Shown: positions 1-5,761 of the stretch, piece after piece
Layout of the letters: every line of letters begins with the position of its first letter
How positions within the stretch are numbered: position 1 is the first letter of the stretch
Assembly: GCA_021850835.1 (NCBI GenBank)
Contig: JAJZKS010000124.1
Span: 1-5,761, forward strand
Direction of reading: 5' to 3'
Length of the DNA stretch: 5,761 nt
Source of the DNA: Thermoplasmata archaeon
GTDB taxonomy: Archaea; Thermoplasmatota; Thermoplasmata; Thermoplasmatales; Thermoplasmataceae
Notes under the pieces: generated by a model
Told to the model about the DNA's origin: nothing
The model's database searches: none
What the model saw: only the letters and a program-made list of their open reading frames with translations
Position numbers and translations under genes: made by a program

Positions 1-846
1 GTGCCGATGTTTTTTATTTTTACAACATTCATGACGTTCTTCGGGGAATACACAGGCATACCTGCCCTGTCTAGCCTTGGAACACTTTACACAGGCAATA
101 TGCTTGGCAAGGAAACAGCACTCGGCATTTCCCAGAGTTCCATCTTCTCTACAGGCGCTGTTTTCACTTCCACGGGAGCCGGAAACTCTGTGCTTCTCGC
201 ATTCACACCTGTGGGAATCCTAGGAGTAATGGGGAACCTTCTCCTCAATGATCCCATAGGCGGTGTTGGCGTTGGCATCATGAACCTTTTCATGTTTGTT
301 ATTTTCACCACTTTCATAACTTCCCTGATGGTGGGAAAACTTCCCGAACTCATGAGCCTCAAACTAAGTTCAAGGGAGATCAAGTATTCCACGCTGTCTC
401 TGGCCGCCCACCCATTGCTTGTGCTAATACCGTTCGGGGTAACAATGCTTCTGCCCGGACTCATTGCAGGTTTTCCAGGGACAAGGGCAGATGCAATTAC
501 CTCTGTTCTTTACGAATTCGGGACTGCAGCCGCAAATAATGGTTCGGAAATAGGAGGTTTCCTTACAAACCAGGCTTACTTCAACTACATGGATGGGATA
601 ATCATGCTGCTCGGCAGGTTCTTGCTCATCGGTTTCCAGCTTCTCATTGCCGAATCCTTTTCATTCAAAAGCCCAAAGGTAGAATTCGGGCGCTCAATAA
701 ATCCGAGCAGTTTTCTGTATGGGCTGATGCTTTTCACTGTGATGATACTGCTCGGCGTCCTTTCATTCTTCCCAATTCTTGCACTTGGCCCGTTCCTGTC
801 ATGGGCACATGATTTCTCACTTGCCATAGGGGGCATGATCCATTGA
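1..846 (+). CDS. kdpA: Potassium-transporting ATPase potassium-binding subunit KdpA, C-terminal part (5' end outside window)
   Basis: KdpA is the channel-like membrane subunit of the KdpFABC pump and selects and carries K+. The 281 visible residues match the C-terminal half of the family (E. coli KdpA is about 557 residues), so roughly the first half is missing and the GTG at base 1 is probably an internal valine. Seen in order: a membrane segment ending in a GEYTG motif; a third pore loop with TSTGA (residues 56-60); a GGVGVG turn (87-92) leading into a membrane helix; GKLPE (112-116), matching the family's GRTPE; the fourth pore loop with AANNGS (177-182), whose Gly181 corresponds to the filter glycine G468 of E. 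coli; GRF (205-207); and a final membrane helix ending in an ALGP motif. The segment after the third filter loop is unusual (VLLA in place of the common MHDS). The stop TGA overlaps the kdpB start, as expected for an operon. The family assignment is secure. Confidence 0.95.
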   Translation: MPMFFIFTTFMTFFGEYTGIPALSSLGTLYTGNMLGKETALGISQSSIFSTGAVFTSTGAGNSVLLAFTPVGILGVMGNLLLNDPIGGVGVGIMNLFMFVIFTTFITSLMVGKLPELMSLKLSSREIKYSTLSLAAHPLLVLIPFGVTMLLPGLIAGFPGTRADAITSVLYEFGTAAANNGSEIGGFLTNQAYFNYMDGIIMLLGRFLLIGFQLLIAESFSFKSPKVEFGRSINPSSFLYGLMLFTVMILLGVLSFFPILALGPFLSWAHDFSLAIGGMIH

Positions 847-2835
847 ATCCCATTGTCGGGGCGGCCATACAGACTGCCAGGAATTTCAATCCTAAGTACC
901 TGATGCGGAACCCCGTGATGTTCATCACAGAGTGTGCATTTGCGCTTTCCATAGTGATTGCCATTGAACCTGCATGGTTCGGCGCACCTACTGGTTCAGA
1001 ATACGTGCTGTTTTACATCGCTGTAGTTGCAAACCTGTTTCTGACTCTCCTTTTTCTCCAATGTAAGCGTTGCCATTTCAGAGAGCAAGAGCAAGGCCAT
1101 TTCTGATTCCTTGAAACAGCTGAAGAAAGAAGTCAAAGCAAGGCTGCTCGTGGATGGCCAGGTAAAGGAAGTCATGTCGTCCGAACTCAGAAAGGGCGAT
1201 CTGATCCTCATAGAGCAGGGTGATGTCATACCCACGGATGGGGAAATAATAGAAGGAACCGGCTATGTCAATGAATCAAATGTAACAGGAGAATCCAGGC
1301 CATCCCGGAAGATATTCGGGGACAGCGTCACCGGTTCAACTGTCCTGGTTACCGACACTTTAAAGGTCAAGGTTACAAGCGATCCTGGCGAATCTTTCCT
1401 TGACAAGATGATAGCAATCGTTGAGAGTTCAAAGAGATCAAGGACCCCAAATGAGATTGCACTTACAGTTTTCCTGTCTGGCATCACTCTCATCTTCCTA
1501 ATAGTCGTTTCGGCACTGTTCGGTGCATCCTACTATTCAGGAATCTCCCCCAATCTCATGATACTCATAGTTCTTCTCATCGCCCTGATCCCAACCACCA
1601 TTGGCGGCCTCCTTCCTGCAATAGGTGTTGCGTCCATCAACAAGATATCCCAGTACAATGTTATTGCAAAGAGCGGGAAGGCCATTGAGAATGCAGGCGA
1701 CATTGACACAATTATCCTTGACAAGACAGGCACTGTAACAATGGGGGAAAGGGAAGCAGCCAAATTCTACCCCAACAGGGGAGTAGACTATCAGCAATTT
1801 GTCAGGCTCTGTGTCATGAGTTCCCTGGATGATCTCACAAAGGAAGGGATGTCTGTGGTGAAGCTTGCCAAGAAAGAAGGCATCGAGGTCAGCAAGGAAG
1901 AGATGCAGGGTTACCAGTTTGTCCCATTTTCGGCAGAAACCAAATCCAGTGGAATAAAGTCAGGATCAGACGAAATATTCAAGGGGGCCCTCCGTGCAAT
2001 GGAGCAGAAGTACAGCCTGTCCGATGTTTACATAGAGGGGCTCTGCAAGGAAATCTCCCTAAGGGGAGGCACTGCACTTGTTGTGGTCAGGAACAATGAA
2101 TTCAGCGGAGTGATTGAGTTGAACGACCTGCTCAAGCCAGGCATGAAACAGAGGCTGGAGCGCCTGAAGAAGATGAATATCAAAACCATCATGTGCACCG
2201 GCGATGACGAGACAACCGCTGCCTACATAGCTAATGAGAGTGGAATCGATGAGTTTGTAGCCAACAGCACTCCAATGGACAAGTACAACGTTGTCGTGAG
2301 GGAGAAGGAGCAGCAGAGGATGGTAGCTATGGTTGGAGACGGAACGAATGACGCCCCCGCCCTTTCAAGGGCAGATGTTGGCATGGCCATGAATAACGGG
2401 ACTCAGGCTGCAAAGGACGCTGCAAACATGGTTGACCTTGACAACGATCCCACCAAGCTTCTGGACGTGATTTTCCTTGGAAAGCAGGTCCTGATAACAC
2501 GTGGTTCACTTACAGCTTTCAGCATTGCAAACGACCTCTCAAAATACTTTGTCATAGTGCCCGCTATGTTCACTGTGTTTCCCCAGCTTGGATTCCTCAA
2601 TATCCTTGACCTCCAGGATCCTATTGTTGCCATAACTGCGGCCCTTATTTTCAATACAATCATCATTTTATTGCTCGTCCCAATGGCCCTGCGCGGAGTC
2701 AGATACAGGCCATCATCCATAGGGGACCTGCTGAGGAGAAACATTTCAATTTATGGTTTAGGGGGCATTGTATTGCCATTCATCGCTATTAAGGTGATTT
2801 ACAGCATCATGGTTGGCACGGGGGCGATTTGGTGA
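843..2835 (+). CDS. kdpB: Potassium-transporting P-type ATPase subunit KdpB, split by a one-base frameshift
   Basis: KdpB is the P-type ATPase subunit that hydrolyses ATP to drive K+ uptake through KdpA. Removing one T from the run at 1051-1055 gives a continuous protein of about 663 residues, close to E. coli (682). Numbering on that repaired protein: RNPVMFI near the N-terminus; TGES 148-151 in the actuator domain (its serine matches E. coli Ser162, a known inhibitory phosphorylation site); PTTIGGLL with Pro250 in the membrane; the phosphorylated aspartate Asp293 in DKTGT; nucleotide-binding Phe362 and Lys380; TGDD 452-455; GDGTNDAPAL 498-507; and the membrane pair Asp564/Lys567 in IANDLSKYF. 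All catalytic residues are present. The only in-frame start upstream of the homology is TTG 843, which overlaps the kdpA stop as TTGA; AGGGGG at 828-833 is a possible ribosome site. As sequenced, the first frame stops at 1104-1106 after 87 residues. A sequencing error or a recent mutation is likely; programmed shifting is possible but unsupported. Confidence 0.93.
1051..1055 (+). other. Frameshift site in kdpB (run of five T)
   Basis: Upstream of this run KdpB homology reads in the frame of position 843 (ANLFLTLLF). Downstream it reads in the frame of position 1057 (SNVSVAISESKSKA), which aligns without gaps to the conserved LFANFAEALAEGRSKA region of E. coli KdpB. One base too many in the run explains both. 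A ribosome could in principle slip forward from UUU to UUC on the same phenylalanine tRNA, but there is no stop or obviously rare codon to stall it. Confidence 0.85.
2831..2835 (+). promoter_or_regulatory. Ribosome binding site deciding the kdpC start
   Basis: GGTGA lies 8 bases upstream of ATG 2844 and matches the 3' part of the archaeal consensus GGAGGTGA. It contains the kdpB stop TGA (2833-2835), so ribosomes ending kdpB sit on the kdpC binding site, which suggests translational coupling. Confidence 0.55.
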
Positions 2836-2843
2836 ACAGTAAA

Positions 2844-3446
2844 ATGATAGTAAAGGCATTTGCCTTTGCTTTTGTCTTCCTCTTTGTCCTGGGTTTTGTA
2901 TACCCCACAGTCATGTCTGAAATTACGATGCATGCCATACCTTACCAGTCTGAAGGCTCGCCTGTGGAGATCAATGGAACAGTATACGGTTCCTATCTCA
3001 TAGCTGATGCCTTCAATGCATCATACTTCTTCCACCCGCGGCCCGATAACAATAACACGTATGCAATTGACACCAACGGAACCCTGAACCAGACGCTCAG
3101 GTATATACACCAGTTCCAGGCTGAAAACCCGGGCATAAATATTTCACAAATTCCCTACGCGATGGTGGCATATTCCGCATCAGGAGTGGACCCCAACATT
3201 CCGCTGCTTGGAGCCTATGACCAGGTAGCCAGGATTGCCCATTCCCTGCAGAACGTTTCGGCTGCACGGAATGTCTCACTTTCAGTAAGTTCAGTGGAAT
3301 CGCTTCTTGACAGCAAGATTGCGCAGATGGAGGAAAGAAACTTCCCGGTGTTTGGTTCCTATTATGTGAACACTGTGTCACTCAACGTATGGATAATAGA
3401 GTACATGCAGAGCGAGGGAATAGTGCCTTCCGGCCTTCTTTCCTGA
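2844..3446 (+). CDS. kdpC: Potassium-transporting ATPase accessory subunit KdpC
   Basis: KdpC is the single-pass subunit of the Kdp pump; it associates with KdpA and KdpB and is thought to raise ATP affinity or stabilise the complex. The 200-residue protein has an N-terminal membrane helix (about residues 5-20, ending in a VYP motif like E. coli GVYP) followed by an extracytoplasmic domain. Family landmarks are GSYLIADAF (E. coli GSALIGQNF), FFHPRP at about 62-67, and YSASGVDPNI (E. coli TASASGLDNNI), then a region matching the family's R-V-A-x-A-R-N-(L/V)-S segment and the C-terminal V-N-x-V-x-L-N stretch. ATG 2844 is chosen because GGTGA precedes it by 8 bases; GTG 2832 (a GTGA overlap with the kdpB stop) and TTG 2829 are alternatives adding 4-5 residues. 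The domain outside the membrane carries eight N-x-S/T sequons and only one lysine, consistent with a glycosylated surface exposed to an acidic medium. It is the last gene of the operon. Confidence 0.95.
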   Translation: MIVKAFAFAFVFLFVLGFVYPTVMSEITMHAIPYQSEGSPVEINGTVYGSYLIADAFNASYFFHPRPDNNNTYAIDTNGTLNQTLRYIHQFQAENPGINISQIPYAMVAYSASGVDPNIPLLGAYDQVARIAHSLQNVSAARNVSLSVSSVESLLDSKIAQMEERNFPVFGSYYVNTVSLNVWIIEYMQSEGIVPSGLLS

Positions 3447-3467
3447 TAATATTGTCTGAGCGGCAAT

Positions 3468-3522
3468 AGGCAAGATTTACATCGCGCAACAGCTACAGTT
3501 TTTATCTGAAGCATCTTTGCCT
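3468..3522 (+). terminator. Possible kdp operon 3' end: T run within an imperfect inverted repeat
   Basis: The 159-base gap between the convergent operons holds TTTTT at 3499-3503, the kind of T run at which archaeal RNA polymerase can stop. It lies in the loop of an imperfect inverted repeat, AGGCAAGAT (3468-3476) with ATCTTTGCCT (3513-3522), which pairs except for one bulged base. Position after kdpC fits a terminator, but the long loop (36 bases) makes the hairpin itself doubtful. Confidence 0.3.
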
Positions 3523-3589
3523 GCGGGGACAAATGATCCTCTTAATTATAGCTTAATTCTGAAACAGGAAAATATGAAATGGTAAGGAA

Positions 3590-3607
3590 AGTGGGAATAA
3601 ACCCACT
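3590..3607 (-). terminator. Hairpin at the end of the oxidoreductase operon
   Basis: AGTGGG (3590-3595) and CCCACT (3602-3607) form a perfect 6-base stem with a 6-base AT-rich loop. On the reverse strand it begins inside the porB stop codon and is followed by TTCCTT. Its placement suits a transcript end or a 3' stabilising hairpin, but the T tract is weak and the stem is short, so it may be chance. Confidence 0.3.
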
Positions 3608-4508
3608 ACCCGGGCGTGGGCTGCCCGCTTCCCCGTTCCATTTTCTGAAGTTCAGCCCATCTCTTGTCAACATATGACTGGATTTCTTCAATCTCAGCAT
3701 CGTTGAGATGGGAGAATCGGCTCTGCGCCGCCAGGTATTTCCTGACCTCAATTGGCTGTGGCGGCTTGCTCAGCTTGAATGTCCCATTGATGTATTCGTA
3801 CAGAGGGAACATATGGGATTGAACAGCCAACCTCGAAACTTCCACAGTCTTTTCAGGGGAATAATACCATCCAGTTGGGCACGGTGAAAGTATCTGTATG
3901 AATTTTGGGCCATTTATTCTCTTCGCGTTCCCAATCTTTCTTACCAGATCCTCTGGGTATGCAACAGTTGCCGTTGCCACATATGGCACTTTCTGCGCAA
4001 TCATGAGGTCGGCCACCACCTTCTTGGGCTGTTTCTTGTAGTTCCTGTCCTTTCCAAGAGGCGTTGTTGTAGTAACTGCCCCATATGGCGTGCTTCCTGA
4101 CCTCTGCACGCCCGTGTTCATGTAGCCCTCGTTGTCGTACATTATGTAAAAGACATTATGGCCCCTCTCCATTGCGCCACTGAGTGACTGCAGGCCTATA
4201 TCTGAGGTTCCACCGTCTCCTGCAAAACCCACGACATTGTAATCCTCCTTTCCCTGAAGGTCTAGCGCCTCCCTTAGCCCTGAGATCGAAGCTCCTGTTG
4301 CTGCAAACGGGGTATAAACCATGGGGACATCAAGTGTCCTGTTAGGCATTGCTCCAGGTATTACGGCCCAGCAGGAGGCCGGAACTGAAACTACAGTGTT
4401 CTTTCCCATGGCTTTAAGCACATACCTCATGGACAGTGTCGCCCCGCAGCCATGGCATGCTGTGTTTCCCGGTTCCATCAATTCCTGTTTTGGAATAGAA
4501 AAAGGCAT
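3606..4508 (-). CDS. porB: 2-oxoacid:ferredoxin oxidoreductase (pyruvate or 2-oxoisovalerate type), beta subunit
   Basis: The beta subunit binds thiamine diphosphate and one [4Fe-4S] cluster in the cytoplasmic enzyme that converts a 2-oxoacid plus CoA to acyl-CoA, CO2 and reduced ferredoxin. Numbering from ATG 4508 (300 residues, a usual length): Cys18 and Cys21 in CHGCG, Cys46, and Cys210 in PCPTGW are the four expected cluster ligands; GDGGTSDIG (97-105) and YDNEGYMNTG (124-133) form the thiamine diphosphate and Mg2+ site. The start is set by a full GGAGGTGA five bases upstream. An in-frame ATG at 4529 would add seven residues and overlap porA by 20 bases, but it would put that site inside the gene. 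The TGA of porA ends one base before this ATG. The N-terminal third (KNTVVSVPASC, FAATGASISG) resembles VOR beta subunits as much as POR ones as I recall them, so the substrate is not settled. The family is certain; the symbol is a convention. Confidence 0.92.
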   Translation of the reverse strand: MPFSIPKQELMEPGNTACHGCGATLSMRYVLKAMGKNTVVSVPASCWAVIPGAMPNRTLDVPMVYTPFAATGASISGLREALDLQGKEDYNVVGFAGDGGTSDIGLQSLSGAMERGHNVFYIMYDNEGYMNTGVQRSGSTPYGAVTTTTPLGKDRNYKKQPKKVVADLMIAQKVPYVATATVAYPEDLVRKIGNAKRINGPKFIQILSPCPTGWYYSPEKTVEVSRLAVQSHMFPLYEYINGTFKLSKPPQPIEVRKYLAAQSRFSHLNDAEIEEIQSYVDKRWAELQKMERGSGQPTPG

Positions 4509-4509
4509 T

Positions 4510-5691
4510 TCAGTCACCTCCACGGACATTTATCCAGTATCTGCCTGGTTCCTTGTTTTCCATGACCCTGAACATTTCCTCAAAATCCTCAATTTTTACA
4601 TCCCTTCCGCCCAGTCCGGCCGTGAATCCATAGATTGGCGTATAACCCTGCCCATAAAGGGAGCTTGACACTTCTAGATAGGTGTTTCCTCCGGTGCCAA
4701 ATGACATGGACCTGTCCATCACCCCAAGAGCCTTGAGCCCCTTGGTGGCATTTCGTATCTCCTCCGAAGGGAATGGCCGGAAGAACCTTATTCTGATGAG
4801 CCCGACCTTGTGGCCCTTTTCTCTCATTCTCTGAACAACATATTTTCCCGATGAAGCAAGGGTGCCAGATGCAATAATGGCATATTCAGCATCCTCCATC
4901 ATGAACTCCTCCAGGAGGCCTGAATAATCCCTTTCCATGGAAGCGGCAAATTCCGCAGTAACCTTCTTGATTGCCTTACGTGCCTTGTCCATTGAATCAC
5001 TCATGTCTTTCTTCAGTTCCATGAATGGGCCATCCGGTGTAGAATAGGAACCATAACCCATGGGATTCTCAACATCAATCCGGAAGCTCAGGTCAAGTTC
5101 AGGCAGGAAATCATCCACTGCCTTCTGTTCAGGCACGTTAACAGGTTCTGAGGTGTGGGACAGGACAAACGCATCCTCCATGGTCATGAGGGGGAGCAGG
5201 ACATCCCTGTTTTCAGCAATCTTATAGCCCATCAGTATTGTGTCAAGCGCTTCCTGGTTCGATTCGCAATAGACTTGCAGCCAGCCCGTATCTTTCTGGT
5301 TCATGGTGTCTGTCTGGTCGGACCAGATATTCCAGGGTGGACCTATGGCCCTGTTTACAACGCTCATGACCACCGGGAGCCTTTGGCCTGCAACCCAGTG
5401 CAGCATTTCATGCATATAGAGGAGCCCATGGGAACTTGTTGCCGTGTACGATCTTGCCCCGGTGAGTTCACTTGCCATAACAGCCGCCATTGCGCTATGT
5501 TCACTTTCCACTTCCACATATCTTGAATCGAGTTCCCTGTTTGCGACCATCTCCGCAAGCTTCTCCACTATTGTTGTCTGCGGAGTTATTGGATATGCTG
5601 AAATAAACCGGACCCTTGCAAGTTTTGCACCAACGGCGACGGCTTCGTTTCCTGTCATAATGGCATTGTACTTCTGTACTGTCTTAATCAT
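4510..5691 (-). CDS. porA: 2-oxoacid:ferredoxin oxidoreductase (pyruvate or 2-oxoisovalerate type), alpha subunit
   Basis: The alpha subunit supplies the pyrimidine-side domain of the thiamine diphosphate site and part of the substrate pocket. At 393 residues it has normal length. Seen: YPITPQTT at 33-40, with Thr36 equivalent to Thr31 of Desulfovibrio africanus PFOR; VESEHSA with Glu64, the glutamate expected to activate the cofactor pyrimidine; and NRA at 113-115, with Arg114 equivalent to the substrate-binding Arg114 of PFOR. A DTGW motif follows at 134-137. The C-terminal part is a transketolase-C-like domain (about 265-365) with FFRPFP, DRSMSFGTGG and GLGGRDV. MHEMLHWVAGQRLP and PPWNIWSDQTD look closer to my memory of archaeal VorA than to PorA. 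ATG 5691 lies one base after the stop of the delta subunit gene, with GGAG six bases upstream. The last sense codons carry the porB ribosome site, so the genes are translated as a tightly packed unit. Confidence 0.93.
   Translation of the reverse strand: MIKTVQKYNAIMTGNEAVAVGAKLARVRFISAYPITPQTTIVEKLAEMVANRELDSRYVEVESEHSAMAAVMASELTGARSYTATSSHGLLYMHEMLHWVAGQRLPVVMSVVNRAIGPPWNIWSDQTDTMNQKDTGWLQVYCESNQEALDTILMGYKIAENRDVLLPLMTMEDAFVLSHTSEPVNVPEQKAVDDFLPELDLSFRIDVENPMGYGSYSTPDGPFMELKKDMSDSMDKARKAIKKVTAEFAASMERDYSGLLEEFMMEDAEYAIIASGTLASSGKYVVQRMREKGHKVGLIRIRFFRPFPSEEIRNATKGLKALGVMDRSMSFGTGGNTYLEVSSSLYGQGYTPIYGFTAGLGGRDVKIEDFEEMFRVMENKEPGRYWINVRGGD
4514..4521 (-). promoter_or_regulatory. Full-length Shine-Dalgarno site for porB
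   Basis: On the reverse strand this reads GGAGGTGA, the complete complement of the usual archaeal 16S rRNA 3' end, five bases before ATG 4508. It is encoded by the last Gly-Gly-Asp codons of porA. It fixes the porB start at 4508 rather than the longer frame's ATG at 4529. Confidence 0.8.
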
Positions 5692-5692
5692 T

Positions 5693-5761
5693 CTACTCTC
5701 CTCCCTCCATTATCATTTCTATGGACTTTTCAGGGCATTCATTGGAGCATATGCCGCAGCA
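5693..5761 (-). CDS. porD: 2-oxoacid:ferredoxin oxidoreductase delta (ferredoxin-like) subunit, C-terminal 22 residues only
   Basis: The last 22 codons of a gene running in from beyond the right edge encode CCGICSNECPEKSIEMI followed by a short acidic tail and TAG. This is the end of a bacterial-type ferredoxin [4Fe-4S] motif (CxxCxxCxxxCP, then an IEM strand), as in the two-cluster delta subunit that passes electrons from the alpha-beta core to ferredoxin. Delta upstream of alpha and beta is the order known in archaeal por and vor operons, so a gamma subunit gene would be expected further upstream. The cysteine directly preceding the CGIC cysteine occupies a position that is often glycine in the family. 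Only a fragment is visible, but the context makes the call firm. Confidence 0.85.
   Translation of the reverse strand, partial: CCGICSNECPEKSIEMIMEGGE
5698..5708 (-). promoter_or_regulatory. Shine-Dalgarno-rich purine tract for porA
   Basis: The reverse strand reads GGAGGGAGGAG here, inside the last codons of porD. Its nearest GGAG (5701-5698) is six bases before porA ATG 5691, and a second GGAGG (5708-5704) lies just upstream. It supports the porA start and coupling to porD. Confidence 0.65.

Noticed and set aside
1..3. GTG at base 1 as the kdpA start
   Set aside because: The protein begins mid-family, with about half of the usual KdpA length missing, so the frame must enter from outside the window.
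87..464. Reverse open frame opposite kdpA
   Set aside because: It is fully antisense to conserved kdpA sequence, with low-complexity Ser/Pro/Arg composition typical of a shadow frame.
843..1106. An independent small membrane protein of 87 residues
   Set aside because: Its first ~70 residues are the KdpB N-terminus (RNPVMFI and membrane helices); the tail after 1056 is out-of-frame translation caused by the frameshift.
1111..1113. TTG as the true start of kdpB
   Set aside because: Homology to KdpB continues upstream in this frame to 1057 and in the other frame to 843; starting here would remove the first membrane helices.
3541..3558. Direct repeat CTTAATT (3541-3547 and 3552-3558) as an operator or promoter element
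   Set aside because: It is a 7-base AT-rich repeat between two convergent genes with no gene start nearby; chance is the simplest explanation.
4321..4668. Forward open frame opposite porA and porB
   Set aside because: It is antisense to two well-conserved genes, resembles no family I know, and has no ribosome site I can see.
1..5761. tRNA or rRNA genes, CRISPR arrays, insertion sequences or a novel defence system
   Set aside because: Almost all of the window is conserved kdp and oxidoreductase coding sequence; no repeat arrays, transposase motifs or RNA gene signatures were seen.

Overview
The window reads as ordinary chromosomal sequence from an archaeon, most plausibly a member of the Thermoplasmatales or a close relative. 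The evidence is the kdpABC potassium-pump operon next to a separate-subunit (D-A-B) 2-oxoacid:ferredoxin oxidoreductase operon, strong archaeal Shine-Dalgarno sites (one is a full GGAGGTGA), heavy use of AGG for arginine, and a lysine-poor, sequon-rich extracytoplasmic KdpC domain that would suit an acidophile. The taxonomic call is an inference. No marker gene is present to settle it.

Layout. Positions 1-846 (+) hold the C-terminal half of kdpA; its start lies outside the window. Positions 843-2835 (+) hold kdpB, which overlaps kdpA by a few bases and is split by a one-base frameshift in a run of five T at 1051-1055. Positions 2844-3446 (+) hold kdpC. Positions 3447-3605 are a short intergenic stretch between convergent operons, with a T run and two possible hairpins. 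Positions 3606-4508 (-), 4510-5691 (-) and 5693-5761 (-) hold the beta, alpha and (partial) delta subunits of a pyruvate/2-oxoisovalerate-type ferredoxin oxidoreductase, transcribed delta, alpha, beta towards the kdp operon.

How the genes work together. KdpA is the potassium-selective membrane subunit, KdpB the P-type ATPase that drives it, and KdpC the single-pass accessory subunit. Together they form a high-affinity K+ importer used when external K+ is low. The reverse-strand genes encode a thiamine-diphosphate, iron-sulphur enzyme that oxidatively decarboxylates a 2-oxoacid with CoA to an acyl-CoA and reduced ferredoxin. The two operons are functionally unrelated and merely converge.

No new biological system is apparent. 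The points worth a second look are the kdpB frameshift, the density of N-glycosylation sequons in KdpC, a non-canonical stretch next to the third pore loop of KdpA, the ambiguous substrate of the oxidoreductase (its sequence looks at least as VOR-like as POR-like), and the compact one-base-spaced gene junctions that place the porB start downstream of the longest open frame.
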